Of a stretch of DNA of 64,000 nucleotides, positions 19,467-30,703 are shown piece after piece. A program made the translations under genes and the position numbers. Numbering within the stretch: the stretch's first letter is position 1; the number at the start of each line of letters is the position of its first letter. The DNA is from Lachnospiraceae bacterium (GTDB lineage: Bacteria > Bacillota > Clostridia > Lachnospirales > Lachnospiraceae), in contig JAFQBM010000024.1 in assembly GCA_017399685.1 (NCBI GenBank), forward strand, positions 178,378-242,377, read 5' to 3'. The notes below the pieces were generated by a model. It was not told the origin of the DNA, did no database searches, and saw only the letters and a program-made list of their open reading frames with translations.

Positions 19467-20708
19467 GTGTATAGTTACGATGAAATCAAAAATTATGATC
19501 CTGAAATTGCAGCAGCAATGAGCGACGAAGTGGCAAGACAAAACAGCCACATCGAATTAATCGCATCTGAAAATTTTGTAAGCAAAGCAGTTATGGCTGC
19601 TATGGGAAGTCCACTTACCAATAAGTATGCAGAAGGTTATCCTGGAAAGAGATATTACGGCGGATGTGAACATGTTGACGTAGTAGAAGAATTAGCAATC
19701 TCCCGTGCAAAAGAATTATTTGGATGTGAATATGTAAATGTGCAGCCACACTCAGGAGCACAGGCTAATATGGCAGTATTTTTCGCAATTATGCAGCCAG
19801 GTGATACTTACATGGGAATGAATCTTGCCCATGGTGGACATTTAACTCATGGCTCACCGGTAAATATGTCAGGTAAGTATTTCAATGTAGTACCTTATGG
19901 AGTAAATGATGAAGGTTACATTGATTATGATGAAGTGAGAAGAATTGCATTAGAATGCAAGCCAAAGTTAATTGTAGCAGGAGCCTCTGCTTATGCCAGA
20001 GCTATTGATTTCAAGAGATTCAGAGAAATTGCAGATGAAGTGGGAGCATACCTTATGGTAGATATGGCACACATTGCCGGTCTGGTTGCTACCGGAGAGC
20101 ATTTAAGCCCAATTCCTTATGCTCATGTTACTACTACCACTACTCATAAGACTTTAAGAGGACCAAGAGGTGGTATGATTTTATCCAGCAATGAAATGAA
20201 TGAAAAATTCAACTTTAACAAAGCAGTATTCCCAGGAATCCAAGGTGGTCCTTTGATGCACGTGATTGCTGCAAAGGCAGTTTGCTTCAAAGAAGCATTA
20301 AGTGATGAATTTAAGGAATATGGAAAGAACATTGTGAAAAATGCAGCAGCATTGGCAGCAGCATTAAAAGAAAGAGGATTTAATTTAGTATCCGGCGGTA
20401 CTGATAATCACTTAATGTTAGTTGATTTACAAAACTTAGAATTAACAGGAAAAGAAGTGGAAAAATTACTTGACAGTGTAAATATTACCTGTAATAAAAA
20501 TGCAGTACCAAACGATCCAAAGTCTCCATTCGTAACAAGTGGTATCCGTTTAGGAACTGCAGCCATTACTTCCAGAGGATTTAAAGAAGAAGATATGATA
20601 GTCATCGCAGACGCAATTAAGGCTGCCGTTATCGATAAAGACGAAGAAAAAGCAAAGGCTTTGGTTAAGAGTTTGACAGATAAATATCCTTTATATGAAG
20701 CAGTTTAA
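19467..20708 (+). CDS. glyA: Serine hydroxymethyltransferase
   Basis: PLP enzyme interconverting serine and glycine with tetrahydrofolate (413 aa, cytoplasmic dimer). The PLP lysine lies in [16 protein letters not shown], and [17 protein letters not shown] and [13 protein letters not shown] are family signatures. The start is GTG 19467, with AGGAGG well placed upstream. The gene follows aspS closely and is separated from rpsO by a promoter-bearing leader. Confidence 0.97.
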   Translation: MYSYDEIKNYDPEIAAAMSDEVARQNSHIELIASENFVSKAVMAAMGSPLTNKYAEGYPGKRYYGGCEHVDVVEELAISRAKELFGCEYVNVQPHSGAQANMAVFFAIMQPGDTYMGMNLAHGGHLTHGSPVNMSGKYFNVVPYGVNDEGYIDYDEVRRIALECKPKLIVAGASAYARAIDFKRFREIADEVGAYLMVDMAHIAGLVATGEHLSPIPYAHVTTTTTHKTLRGPRGGMILSSNEMNEKFNFNKAVFPGIQGGPLMHVIAAKAVCFKEALSDEFKEYGKNIVKNAAALAAALKERGFNLVSGGTDNHLMLVDLQNLELTGKEVEKLLDSVNITCNKNAVPNDPKSPFVTSGIRLGTAAITSRGFKEEDMIVIADAIKAAVIDKDEEKAKALVKSLTDKYPLYEAV

Positions 20709-20716
20709 AAAAAAGC

Positions 20717-20815
20717 TTGCGTTACGGTAGCTTCTGTGCTATTATATCAAAGGTAATTTTAGAAGCCACTACTCAGAATATGGAGACTCCGACCGATTCT
20801 TAGTATTTGGCGCTT
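20717..20815 (+). promoter_or_regulatory. rpsO promoter and structured S15 leader
   Basis: TTGCGT (20717-20722) and TATTAT (20740-20745) are 17 bases apart. The transcript would then begin with a foldable leader: AAGCCA (20763-20768) pairs with TGGCGCTT (20808-20815), ACTCAGAAT (20771-20779) pairs with ATTCTTAGT (20796-20804), and GGAGACTCC makes a small apical hairpin. S15 is known to repress its own mRNA through varied leader structures in bacteria, so this is a likely autoregulatory RNA. The structure is seen; the function is inferred. Confidence 0.55.
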
Positions 20816-20839
20816 GTATATTTAGGAGGAAATTAAATT

Positions 20840-21106
20840 ATGATGACAACAGAAAAAAAACTAGCAATTATCAAAGAATACGGTAAGAATGAACAAGACA
20901 CTGGTTCACCAGAAGTTCAGGTTGCATTACTTACAGCTAGAATCAATGAATTAAACGAACACTTCAAGAATCATCCAAAGGATCATCACTCAAGAAGAGG
21001 TCTTTTAAAGATGGTTGGTCAAAGAAGAAACTTATTAGCTTATTTAAAGAAAGTAGATATCGAAAGATATAGAAGCTTAATCGAACGTTTAGGATTAAGA
21101 AAGTAA
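20840..21106 (+). CDS. rpsO: 30S ribosomal protein S15
   Basis: Small-subunit protein that binds the 16S central domain early in assembly; 88 aa, the normal size. The family core [38 protein letters not shown] is present, with the conserved RRNLLAYL and the ending [14 protein letters not shown] precedes a double ATG; the first is listed. It is followed by two hairpins, the second a clear terminator. Confidence 0.98.
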   Translation: MMTTEKKLAIIKEYGKNEQDTGSPEVQVALLTARINELNEHFKNHPKDHHSRRGLLKMVGQRRNLLAYLKKVDIERYRSLIERLGLRK

Positions 21107-21124
21107 TTCGTTATTGTTCAAACA

Positions 21125-21151
21125 GTAACCTGACACTTGCTGTCAGGTTAC
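21125..21151 (+). other. Perfect hairpin between rpsO stop and its terminator
   Basis: GTAACCTGACA (21125-21135) and TGTCAGGTTAC (21141-21151) pair perfectly over 11 bp with a 5-base loop. There is no T-run, so it is probably a 3'-end stabilising hairpin rather than the terminator itself. Confidence 0.65.
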
Positions 21152-21187
21152 GTAATAGTATGATTCAGTAATTCTTAAGAATAGGGA

Positions 21188-21230
21188 AACTGTCACACAA
21201 ACGAAAAACGTGGGTGTGGCAGTTTTTTTA
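21188..21230 (+). terminator. Intrinsic terminator after rpsO
   Basis: AACTGTCACAC (21188-21198) pairs with GTGTGGCAGTT (21214-21224) with one G-U type mismatch, followed by a run of T. Confidence 0.85.
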
Positions 21231-21325
21231 TTTACTGGAAATTGAAAAAAGAAGAATAAATGAGATTAAATGAGAATGAAAGAGAATAAGCTGGAAATAG
21301 CAAGAAAAAACTAGGATTGAAATGC

Positions 21326-21354
21326 TTGCATTTTTATATTAAAACAAGTAATAT
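21326..21354 (+). promoter_or_regulatory. SigA-type promoter of groESL
   Basis: TTGCAT (21326-21331) and TAATAT (21349-21354) with a 17-base spacer. The predicted start of transcription falls in the adjacent CIRCE operator. Confidence 0.65.
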
Positions 21355-21365
21355 AAAAACATCGA

Positions 21366-21392
21366 TTAGCACTCGATTCGAATGAGTGCTAA
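21366..21392 (+). promoter_or_regulatory. CIRCE operator (HrcA site)
   Basis: TTAGCACTC, a 9-base spacer, then GAGTGCTAA: an exact match to the CIRCE consensus inverted repeat. It lies just downstream of the -10, so bound HrcA would block initiation of the groES-groEL transcript until heat stress inactivates it. Confidence 0.97.
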
Positions 21393-21413
21393 CAATTTAA
21401 AGGAGGATTTGAC

Positions 21414-21698
21414 ATGAAATTAGTACCATTGGGAGACAGAGTTGTTTTAAAACCATTAGTATGTGAAGAAACTACAAAATCTGGTATTGTATTACCAGGT
21501 CAGGCAAAGGAAAAGCCACAACAGGCAGAAGTGATTGCGGTTGGCCCTGGAGCTGTTGTAGATGGTGAAAAGATACCGATGGAAGTAAAAGTAGGGGATA
21601 AAGTAATTTATTCAAAATATGCGGGAACTGAAGTAAATTTAGACGAGGAAGATTTTATTCTTGTAAAACAAGGTGATATCTTAGCAGTGATTGAGTAA
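21414..21698 (+). CDS. groES: Co-chaperonin GroES
   Basis: Heptameric lid of the GroEL chamber (94 aa). Recognisable from PLGDRVVLKPLVCEETTKSGI, the mobile-loop region SGIVLPGQAKEKP, and the ending DILAVIE. AAAGGAGG is placed before the ATG, downstream of CIRCE. It is followed by groEL after 27 bases. Confidence 0.98.
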   Translation: MKLVPLGDRVVLKPLVCEETTKSGIVLPGQAKEKPQQAEVIAVGPGAVVDGEKIPMEVKVGDKVIYSKYAGTEVNLDEEDFILVKQGDILAVIE

Positions 21699-21704
21699 AA
21701 ATAA

Positions 21705-23351
<1,647 letters not shown>

Positions 23352-23412
23352 TAAAACAAGATGGGTCATGAGTCTTTAGAAGTTAAATGAATTTATTTAT
23401 GACCTGAATCAT

Positions 23413-23453
23413 AAAAAGAAGGGATGAGGCGTTTGCTTTGTTCCTTCTTTTTG
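23413..23453 (+). terminator. Intrinsic terminator after groEL
   Basis: AAAAAGAAGG (23413-23422) pairs with CCTTCTTTTT (23443-23452); the T-rich 3' arm doubles as the U-tract. Confidence 0.75.
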
Positions 23454-23484
23454 TAATTCATTTATTGCTTTTTTTTATTTTCTA

Positions 23485-23513
23485 TTGAAAATCATTTGAT
23501 AAAATAGTAAAAT
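23485..23513 (+). promoter_or_regulatory. Predicted promoter of the lipoprotein gene
   Basis: TTGAAA (23485-23490), 17 bases, TAAAAT (23508-23513), about 95 bases upstream of the lipoprotein start. Moderate match in AT-rich DNA. Confidence 0.4.
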
Positions 23514-23607
23514 ATAAAGGATTATTTTTTGAGTGAGTAATGAAAGGAAATATGGGAACTGTTCTTTCTTTTTGACTGTTTTGAGGAACAGTGAGACATA
23601 GGGCTAT

Positions 23608-24222
23608 ATGATGATGAGAATGAAGAATAATGTGAAGATTGCTTTATTGATGGGTGCTTTATCATTGGCGCTTTCCGCATGCGGAAGTCCGGAGCAAATA
23701 AAAGATGCGACAGAAAGCACGTTATTGATACAGGATGATAAAATTTATTCTATGTCTATAGAGGAATTTGATGAGGTAATATATAGCGAAGATGATTTGA
23801 AGGATTCTATTAAAAGTGCAATTTCTGAATACCAGGAAGAGAATGGAAAAGATTCTGTGAGCCAGAAATCTTTCAAAGTAGATAATGATATTGCAAAGTT
23901 ATGTTTAGAATATGCCTCTTTAGAAGATTATAATTCCTTTAATCTGATAGAAGTATCAGATTGTGAGTTGACTACCTTTCTTAGTACGAACAAGGATCGT
24001 GTCAGTCAACTGGAATGGAAAAATCAGAGTGCACAGGTAGTTACTTTTGAAGAAATAGAAAATGGAAGTGGTTTGCGTGTTCTATATGGCGATTTTGCAG
24101 AAGAACTGGCAGTCATTATAGAAAAACATGACATTGTTTATTATGGCGGCAGTGTTAAGGATGCTATTACAGATACTGCGTATGTAACCCAGGAAGGGGA
24201 GGCATATATTATTTACAAGTAA
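23608..24222 (+). CDS. Putative lipoprotein of unknown function
   Basis: A 204-residue exported protein that I do not recognise. The N-terminus has basic residues, a hydrophobic stretch (KIALLMGALSLALSA), and a lipobox LSAC, so Lgt/Lsp processing at the Cys near residue 25 and membrane anchoring are predicted. The mature part is acidic, with no motif I can name. Several in-frame ATGs near the 5' end make the exact start uncertain. It has its own likely promoter and stands between groEL and the glycyl-tRNA synthetase gene. Confidence 0.8.
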   Translation: MMMRMKNNVKIALLMGALSLALSACGSPEQIKDATESTLLIQDDKIYSMSIEEFDEVIYSEDDLKDSIKSAISEYQEENGKDSVSQKSFKVDNDIAKLCLEYASLEDYNSFNLIEVSDCELTTFLSTNKDRVSQLEWKNQSAQVVTFEEIENGSGLRVLYGDFAEELAVIIEKHDIVYYGGSVKDAITDTAYVTQEGEAYIIYK

Positions 24223-24261
24223 AGTCTTATAAAAGGAACAGTCAGATAGGATGTTTACAAA

Positions 24262-24303
24262 AGGCAATAAAGAAATTCCGAGGGATTGGATTTCTTTATG
24301 CCT
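24262..24303 (+). other. Long hairpin upstream of glyQS
   Basis: AGGCAATAAAGAAAT (24262-24276) pairs with ATTTCTTTATGCCT (24290-24303) across 14 pairs with one bulge. No T-run follows, so it is not a standard terminator, and it lacks T-box sequence features. It may stabilise the leader or end the lipoprotein transcript. Confidence 0.5.
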
Positions 24304-24357
24304 ATCAATATACATACAGAGAAAACTGTAAAATATAAAAATGTGAGGTTAATGAAA

Positions 24358-25746
24358 ATGGAAAAGACAATGGAAAAAATCGTTGCATTAGCAAAAGCAA
24401 GAGGATTTGTGTATCCGGGTTCTGAAATTTATGGAGGACTTGCAAATACCTGGGATTATGGTAACTTGGGTGTTGAATTAAAGAATAACGTAAAAAAAGC
24501 ATGGTGGAAGAAATTTATTCAGGAAAATCCATACAACGTAGGTGTTGATTGTGCGATTTTAATGAATCCACAAACATGGATTGCATCCGGACATTTGGGA
24601 AGTTTTTCAGATCCACTTATGGACTGTAAAGAATGTCACGAAAGATTCCGTGCAGATAAGATTATTGAAGATTATATGATGGAAAATAATATTCAGATGG
24701 AAGGTTCTGTAGATGCATGGTCCAATGAGGAAATGAAGAATTTCATTGAAGAAAAGAACATTGCTTGTCCTTCTTGTGGAAAGCACAATTTCACAGATAT
24801 CCGTCAGTTTAACTTAATGTTTAAAACATTCCAGGGTGTAACAGAAGATGCAAAAAATATTGTATATTTAAGACCTGAAACAGCACAGGGTATCTTTGTA
24901 AACTTTAAGAATGTTCAAAGAACTTCAAGAAAGAAAGTTCCTTTTGGTATTGGACAGATTGGTAAGTCTTTCCGTAATGAAATCACTCCAGGTAACTTCA
25001 CTTTTAGAACCAGAGAGTTTGAACAGATGGAATTAGAATTCTTCTGTGCTCCTGATACTGATTTAGAATGGTTTGCTTATTGGAAAGAATTCTGTATTAA
25101 CTGGCTAAAGAGCTTAGGAATGAAAGAAGAAGAAATGCGTGTACGTGACCACGAAAAAGAAGAATTATCTTTCTATTCCAAAGCGACTTCTGATATTGAA
25201 TTCCTGTTCCCATTCGGATGGGGTGAATTATGGGGAATTGCAGACAGAACGGACTATGATTTAACCCAGCATCAAAATGTATCTGGCGAAGATATGAAAT
25301 ATTTTGATGATGAAAAGAATGAAAAATATATTCCTTACGTTATTGAACCATCTTTGGGTGCAGACAGAGTAACCCTTGCTTTCCTTTGTGGTGCATACGA
25401 TGAAGAAGAACTAGAAGGTGGAGACGTTCGTACGGTATTACATTTCCATCCTGCATTAGCTCCAATTAAGGTTGGTGTGCTTCCTTTATCTAAGAAATTA
25501 AACGAAGGTGCAGAGAAGATATATACTGAATTATCTAAGTACTATATGTGTGAATTTGATGATAGAGGAAACATTGGTAAAAGATATAGAAGACAGGATG
25601 AAATTGGTACACCATATTGTGTTACTTATGATTTTGAATCTGAAAACGATGGTTGTGTAACGGTTCGTGACAGAGATACCATGGAACAAGAAAGAGTTAG
25701 AATTGAAGATTTGAAAGCATACTTTGAGAAAAAGTTTGAATTTTAA
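24358..25746 (+). CDS. glyQS: Glycyl-tRNA synthetase, single-chain (alpha2) type
   Basis: Class II synthetase of the dimeric type (462 aa), unlike the alpha2beta2 form of many bacteria. Signatures are [20 protein letters not shown], the zinc-like [12 protein letters not shown] and [10 protein letters not shown], motif 2 at [15 protein letters not shown], and [21 protein letters not shown]. The frame is open back to 24286, but GAGG at 24345-24348 best serves ATG 24358 ([13 protein letters not shown]). This synthetase type is common in Lachnospiraceae. Confidence 0.94.
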   Translation: MEKTMEKIVALAKARGFVYPGSEIYGGLANTWDYGNLGVELKNNVKKAWWKKFIQENPYNVGVDCAILMNPQTWIASGHLGSFSDPLMDCKECHERFRADKIIEDYMMENNIQMEGSVDAWSNEEMKNFIEEKNIACPSCGKHNFTDIRQFNLMFKTFQGVTEDAKNIVYLRPETAQGIFVNFKNVQRTSRKKVPFGIGQIGKSFRNEITPGNFTFRTREFEQMELEFFCAPDTDLEWFAYWKEFCINWLKSLGMKEEEMRVRDHEKEELSFYSKATSDIEFLFPFGWGELWGIADRTDYDLTQHQNVSGEDMKYFDDEKNEKYIPYVIEPSLGADRVTLAFLCGAYDEEELEGGDVRTVLHFHPALAPIKVGVLPLSKKLNEGAEKIYTELSKYYMCEFDDRGNIGKRYRRQDEIGTPYCVTYDFESENDGCVTVRDRDTMEQERVRIEDLKAYFEKKFEF

Positions 25747-25846
25747 CATAGTGTTTAATTCATGTTTTCTTTGAAGGAAAAAAGAAAGCAAAATATTGTA
25801 ACGTTTGAGATACGCAAGAGAAAGAACTCAGAAAGGAATCGGAGAG

Positions 25847-26785
25847 ATGTTGTATCAAAAACTATCAGAATTTCAAACAGAAATTATTAAGAATATGAAT
25901 GTTAGTTTGTATGCGAATCTGGAATTGATCACATCTTTCCTGCATGCGGATAAAACTTACCTGATTATGGAGGGTGGAGGAGAAGGACCTAAACGGTATT
26001 TGGATCTTCTTAGTTACTCTCTAAAAGAGAAAAAACAAATCAGTAAAAAAATTTTGAATCATAGTTATTTTGAGGCTATTTTTAGGGAAAAAACCAAAAG
26101 AAGCAGACTGGATGACGAAATGAAACGTTTTTTTATTGCTAACGGCATAGATATAGATGTGTCAAAAAAATGTTACTTGTTTGTGGATTTTGCAATTGAA
26201 AAACGATACATTTTTCTGATTGAACGTTCTCAGGACATTACGGTTTCTGAGGAAGAAGATTTGGCATATTATCAGATCATACATTTATTTCTGGAAAATA
26301 ATATTTTAAGGGAAAAGATGTTGTGGGAAAGTGAGCATGATCAGTTGACTATGCTATATAATCAGGGAAAATATTTAAACCGAAAAGAATCTGAGTATTT
26401 AAATTTACAGTCAGTGGGGGTTATTTTCTTTGATATTAATAATCTGAAAGTAATCAACGACTGCCAGGGACATAACAATGGTGATATTTTAATTCGTATG
26501 ATGTCAGAATGCATTTTAAGACAGACTTCCGATTCAGTACATGGCTACCGCATTGGCGGAGATGAGTTCCTTCTTGTGGATTGCAACGATAGTAAAGAAC
26601 ACTTGGATGACCTGGAAGGCAAATGTCTTGAAGTGGTAGAAGAAATGAATCAAAAAAATCCGGAAGTTAAGTTGTCTGTTGCTTTAGGAAAAGTTTATGC
26701 GAAAGATACCTTTGATTTTGAAAAAGTGGTAGCATTAGCAGATGAAAGAATGTATGAAACAAAACGAAAGATGAAAATGAAGTAA
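25847..26785 (+). CDS. GGDEF domain protein, likely diguanylate cyclase
   Basis: A 312-residue cytoplasmic protein. The N-terminal ~165 residues resemble a GAF-like sensory fold (not certain); the C-terminal part is a GGDEF domain with intact GGDEF at residues 237-241 (GYRIGGDEFLLVD) and the supporting IFFDINNLKVINDCQGHNNGD motif. No canonical RxxD inhibitory site is seen just upstream. ATG 25847 has AAAGG about ten bases upstream; an open frame begins at 25805. It would make c-di-GMP, whose likely receptor riboswitch lies at 60.3 kb. Confidence 0.88.
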   Translation: MLYQKLSEFQTEIIKNMNVSLYANLELITSFLHADKTYLIMEGGGEGPKRYLDLLSYSLKEKKQISKKILNHSYFEAIFREKTKRSRLDDEMKRFFIANGIDIDVSKKCYLFVDFAIEKRYIFLIERSQDITVSEEEDLAYYQIIHLFLENNILREKMLWESEHDQLTMLYNQGKYLNRKESEYLNLQSVGVIFFDINNLKVINDCQGHNNGDILIRMMSECILRQTSDSVHGYRIGGDEFLLVDCNDSKEHLDDLEGKCLEVVEEMNQKNPEVKLSVALGKVYAKDTFDFEKVVALADERMYETKRKMKMK

Positions 26786-26868
26786 ATGCACATGCAGCGA
26801 TAAGCAAAAGGAAAGATAAAAAGTTTTCCTCGAATTTCAAAAAAAATCTTTTATTCTTTTGCTTTTTA

Positions 26869-26877
26869 TGATATACT
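26869..26877 (+). promoter_or_regulatory. Extended -10 promoter of ppdK
   Basis: TGATATACT combines a TG dinucleotide with a TATACT -10 hexamer about 65 bases before ppdK. No good -35 is visible at 17 bases, as is common for extended -10 promoters. Confidence 0.5.
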
Positions 26878-26941
26878 AAACGCTGAGACAGAAGTCAAAT
26901 TAATTACTTAGTAAGAACAAATTTTAGGAGGTACGAAACAA

Positions 26942-29575
26942 ATGGCAAACAAATGGGTTTATTTGTTTAAAGAAGGTAACGCATCTATGAGAAACCTTCT
27001 TGGTGGAAAAGGTTGTAACTTAGCAGAAATGACTGGCTTAGGAATGCCAATTCCTCAAGGTTTCACTGTAACAACAGAAGCTTGTACAGACTACTATAAC
27101 AATGGAAAGGCTATTTCAGAAGAAATCCAGACTCAGATTTTCGAAGCATTAGAGTGGCTTGAAAAAGAAAATGGAAAGAAATTCGGTGATACAGAAGATC
27201 CATTATTAGTTTCTGTTCGTTCAGGTGCTAGAGCATCTATGCCAGGTATGATGGATACAATCCTTAACCTTGGTCTTAACGATGTTGCGGTAGAAGGTTT
27301 TGCTAAAAAGACTGGAAATCCAAGATTTGCATATGACTCATATAGAAGATTTATTCAAATGTATTCAGACGTAGTTATGGAAGTTCCAAAGTCATACTTT
27401 GAAAAAATCATTGACGAAATGAAAGAAGAAAAAGGTGTTGTATATGACACTGAATTAACAGCAGAAGACTTAAAGGAATTAGCTAATAAGTTTAAGGCTG
27501 TATACAAAGAAGCTATGAACGGAGAAGAATTCCCACAAGAACCTAAGGAACAGTTAATGGGTGCTGTTAAGGCTGTATTCCGTTCATGGGACAACCCACG
27601 TGCTATCGTTTACCGTCGTATGAATGATATCCCTGGTGATTGGGGTACTGCTGTAAACGTACAGACAATGGTATTTGGTAACAAGGGTGAAACTTCAGGT
27701 ACAGGTGTTGCATTTACTCGTAACCCATCTACTGGTGCAAAGGGTATTTTCGGTGAATACTTAATCAATGCTCAGGGTGAAGACGTTGTTGCTGGTGTTA
27801 GAACTCCACAGCCAATTTCTCAATTAGAGAAAGATATGCCAGAATGTTATGCACAATTCATGGATTTAGCTATGAAGCTTGAAAATCACTTCCGTGATAT
27901 GCAGGATATGGAATTCACAATCGAAGAAGGAAAATTATACTTCTTACAGACTCGTAATGGTAAGAGAACAGCTCCAGCTGCTATCCAAATCGCTTGTGAT
28001 TTAGTAGATGAAGGAATGATTACAGAAGAAGAAGCTGTATGTAGAATTGAAGCTAAGTCTTTAGACCAATTATTACACCCAACTTTCGATGCAGCTGCAT
28101 TAAAGGCTGGTGAAGTAATCGGTTCTGCTCTTCCAGCATCTCCAGGTGCTGCAGCAGGTAAGGTATACTTTACAGCTGATGAAGCAAAAGAAGCAGGAAA
28201 AGGTGGAAGAGGAGAAAGAGTTATCCTTGTTCGTCTTGAAACTTCTCCAGAAGATATCGAAGGTATGCATGCATCTCAAGGTATCTTAACTGTACGTGGT
28301 GGTATGACTTCTCACGCAGCCGTTGTTGCTCGTGGTATGGGTACTTGCTGCGTATCTGGTTGCGGTGAAATTAAGATTAATGAAGAAGCTAAGACATTTG
28401 AACTTGGTGGATATACATTTAAAGAAGGAGATTACATCTCACTTGATGGTTCTACTGGTAAAATTTACAAAGGTGACATTAAGACTAATGAAGCTGAAAT
28501 CGGTGGAAACTTCGGAAGAATTATGGGATGGGCTGATAAGTACAGAACTCTTAGCGTTCGTACAAATGCAGATACTCCAGCAGATACAGCTAAGGCTGTA
28601 GAACTTGGTGCTGAAGGTATTGGTCTTTGCCGTACAGAGCATATGTTCTTTGGTGAAGAAAGAATTCCTAAGATTCGTAAGATGATTCTTTCTAAGACTG
28701 TAGAAGCTAGAGAAGCTGCTTTAGCTGAATTACTTGAATTCCAAAAAGCTGACTTCAAGGCTATGTACGAAGTATTAGAAGGAAAGCCAATGACTGTTCG
28801 TTACTTAGATCCACCTCTACATGAATTCGTTCCTACAGAAGAAGCTGATATCGTTGCATTAGCTAAAGATATGGGATTAACTGTAGAAGAAGTTAAGGCT
28901 ACTTGTGATTCTTTACATGAATTCAATCCAATGATGGGACACAGAGGATGTCGTCTTGCTGTAACTTACCCAGAAATCGCTAAGATGCAGACAAGAGCCG
29001 TTATGGAAGCTGCTATCGAAGTAAAGGCTGAAAAAGGATTTGATATCGTTCCTGAAATCATGATTCCATTAGTAGGCGAAAAGAAAGAATTAAAGTATGT
29101 TAAGGACGTTGTTGTAGAAGTTGCAGAACAAGTTAAGAAAGAAAAGAATTCTGACATTGAATACCACATCGGTACAATGATTGAAATTCCAAGAGCTGCA
29201 TTAACAGCTGACCAAATCGCTGAAGAAGCTGAATTCTTCTCATTCGGTACAAACGACTTAACTCAGATGACATTTGGTTTCTCTCGTGATGATGCTGGTA
29301 AGTTCTTAGATTCTTACTACCAAGCAAAGATTTACGAATCAGATCCATTTGCTAGATTAGACCAGACTGGTGTTGGTCAATTAGTAGAAATGGCTGCTCA
29401 GAAGGGACGTAAGACTCGTCCAGAAATCAAGTTAGGAATCTGTGGTGAACATGGTGGAGATCCTTCATCTGTAGAATTCTGTCATAAGGTTGGATTAAAC
29501 TACGTTTCATGTTCTCCATTCCGTGTGCCAATCGCAAGATTAGCAGCAGCTCAGGCTGCTATCAATAATAGATAA
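26942..29575 (+). CDS. ppdK: Pyruvate, phosphate dikinase
   Basis: Reversible conversion of pyruvate, ATP and Pi to PEP, AMP and PPi; in anaerobes it often runs in the glycolytic direction. At 877 aa it is full length: the N-terminal nucleotide-binding domain (GGKGCNLAEMTGLGMPIPQGF), the swivelling phosphohistidine domain with GGMTSHAAVVARGMG (His about residue 458), and the C-terminal TIM-barrel PEP site (FGTNDLTQMTFGFSRDD, GICGEHGGDPSSV). AGGAGG sits before the ATG. Codon choice favours a limited set, as expected of a highly expressed gene. Confidence 0.98.
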   Translation: MANKWVYLFKEGNASMRNLLGGKGCNLAEMTGLGMPIPQGFTVTTEACTDYYNNGKAISEEIQTQIFEALEWLEKENGKKFGDTEDPLLVSVRSGARASMPGMMDTILNLGLNDVAVEGFAKKTGNPRFAYDSYRRFIQMYSDVVMEVPKSYFEKIIDEMKEEKGVVYDTELTAEDLKELANKFKAVYKEAMNGEEFPQEPKEQLMGAVKAVFRSWDNPRAIVYRRMNDIPGDWGTAVNVQTMVFGNKGETSGTGVAFTRNPSTGAKGIFGEYLINAQGEDVVAGVRTPQPISQLEKDMPECYAQFMDLAMKLENHFRDMQDMEFTIEEGKLYFLQTRNGKRTAPAAIQIACDLVDEGMITEEEAVCRIEAKSLDQLLHPTFDAAALKAGEVIGSALPASPGAAAGKVYFTADEAKEAGKGGRGERVILVRLETSPEDIEGMHASQGILTVRGGMTSHAAVVARGMGTCCVSGCGEIKINEEAKTFELGGYTFKEGDYISLDGSTGKIYKGDIKTNEAEIGGNFGRIMGWADKYRTLSVRTNADTPADTAKAVELGAEGIGLCRTEHMFFGEERIPKIRKMILSKTVEAREAALAELLEFQKADFKAMYEVLEGKPMTVRYLDPPLHEFVPTEEADIVALAKDMGLTVEEVKATCDSLHEFNPMMGHRGCRLAVTYPEIAKMQTRAVMEAAIEVKAEKGFDIVPEIMIPLVGEKKELKYVKDVVVEVAEQVKKEKNSDIEYHIGTMIEIPRAALTADQIAEEAEFFSFGTNDLTQMTFGFSRDDAGKFLDSYYQAKIYESDPFARLDQTGVGQLVEMAAQKGRKTRPEIKLGICGEHGGDPSSVEFCHKVGLNYVSCSPFRVPIARLAAAQAAINNR

Positions 29576-29617
29576 TGCTATCTCTTGACTAACGGTTAAG
29601 GAATACGAATAAAATAT

Positions 29618-29664
29618 AAGATGTCCACTGGAACTGTAAAGGTTCTGGGGGGCATCTTTTTTTG
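29618..29664 (+). terminator. Intrinsic terminator after ppdK
   Basis: AAGATGTCCACTGGAAC pairs imperfectly with GTTCTGGGGGGCATCTT across a short loop, followed by a run of T. It marks the end of the core-gene region. Confidence 0.8.
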
Positions 29665-29920
29665 TGGGGGAATCTGACACAAGGATATGTGGGGGATGGA
29701 GTTGTGGGGAAAAGCGATTGGTTTTTGAGGAGAAAGGTTATGATTTGAAATATTTTCAAATAAGGGGCGAAAAGAGGGGCGTTTTATAGAGAAATCAGGG
29801 GTGAATATCATGAATAGATATTAATGGGTACTAAATGTGGAATACTGAAAAACAGAAAAATCCTTCATTGGAACGTAGTAATGGTAGTGGTAAAGGATTA
29901 GGATTTACATATTGATGAGA
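29665..29920 (+). other. Junction region with a variable hairpin, no gene
   Basis: No convincing ORF. An imperfect hairpin AATCCTT (29859-29865) / AAGGATT (29893-29899) lies just before the repeated leader; a hairpin of similar spacing but different sequence precedes the other leader copy at 38.4 kb. Confidence 0.45.
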
Positions 29921-30000
29921 AGGTGTTGATTTCTTGTTGTTTTGTTTATGATTTGTGATACAATGGATAGGGATGAAAGAAATAGACAAATTTGAATTTG
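29921..30000 (+). repeat. Promoter-bearing leader repeat, copy 1
   Basis: About 75 bases closely matching 38486-38562. Both copies contain a TTGTT-type -35, a 16-base spacer and an extended -10 TGATACAAT (TACAAT at 29959-29964 here), then GATGAAAGAAATAGA and ATTTGAATTT. This is therefore a duplicated promoter plus the shared pre-gene element seen throughout the array. Confidence 0.75.
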
Positions 30001-30101
30001 GCGGGGAAATACATTATGGTGAATCTAAGGTGTCGTCTACCGCAATACCTAAAATTGGCAAGGGAAATTCAATTTATATTAACTTGGAAAAACCAGAGTA
30101 A
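29973..30101 (+). CDS. Short ORF starting in the repeated leader
   Basis: ATG 29973 opens a 42-codon frame beginning MKEIDKFEFGGEIHYGE and ending INLEKPE. Its first codons lie in the leader repeat; in the second leader copy the same ATG (MKEID) runs out after 11 codons. It may be a real small protein, a leader peptide, or a remnant of a lost cassette gene. No homology recognised. Confidence 0.3.
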   Translation: MKEIDKFEFGGEIHYGESKVSSTAIPKIGKGNSIYINLEKPE

Positions 30102-30183
30102 TTTGTAGCTATTATAGCATTTCCAAAAGTTACTTAAACACGAATTTGGGTTAAAAATATATAAGAAAGTGTGGAGAGGAATT

Positions 30184-30534
30184 ATGGATAGGACAGATGT
30201 TATATTAATAAGTGGAATGGTGTTTTCTTGTGTTTGGCTAATTACATATATAATATTTAAGGGCAAAAAGAAGAAAAATATAGTCCTTATTGTGGGTGCT
30301 GCTTTGGATATAATATTTTATTTTATATGTAAGCAAAGTGACTTCCTATTAGCGGGAGTTATAGGAGGATTGATAATAGGATTGATACCAGGGATTGGTA
30401 GCATAAGAAAACGAGAGATAGCCCTTAATGAGACCGGTGGAGTTCAGAATTTGACAATGGTGATGGTAATATTTGTTACGATGATATTTATGTCTGCGGC
30501 TATAGCATATCCTGATGTAAAGATTGTGTGGTAA
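30184..30534 (+). CDS. Small integral membrane protein, unknown
   Basis: A 116-residue hydrophobic protein with about four transmembrane segments: near residues 5-25, 32-50, 53-72 and 90-110. A lysine-rich turn GKKKKNI lies between the first two, and a GLIIGLIPGIGSIRKRE stretch follows the third. GGAGAGG precedes ATG 30184. No family recognised. It is the first intact gene after the promoter-bearing leader repeat. Confidence 0.65.
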   Translation: MDRTDVILISGMVFSCVWLITYIIFKGKKKKNIVLIVGAALDIIFYFICKQSDFLLAGVIGGLIIGLIPGIGSIRKREIALNETGGVQNLTMVMVIFVTMIFMSAAIAYPDVKIVW

Positions 30535-30614
30535 AGATAGTTGAAGGTGGATAAATGTATGCGAAGACATCTGATATTATGCAACAAGTATAGATAGGAT
30601 ATTTTGAGAAGAGA

Positions 30615-30663
30615 CAAATTTCAGGTTTCTAGTGAGTTTGAAAGCACTTAAAGATTTGAATTT
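30615..30663 (+). repeat. Array intergenic element, copy B
   Basis: AAATTTCAGG, then a TTTCA/TGAAA inverted pair (30619-30623 / 30639-30643), then ATTTGAATTT (30654-30663), placed just upstream of the ATP-grasp gene. It is a diverged copy of the element seen best at 31573 and 35258. Confidence 0.6.
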
Positions 30664-30703
30664 TTTGTTGGAAAAAATAAGAATGAAGGAATGAAAAAAG
30701 AAT

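Noticed and set aside
24223..24357. T-box leader upstream of glyQS
   Set aside because: The conserved T-box sequence and a matching terminator/antiterminator pair are not visible; only a single long hairpin is present.
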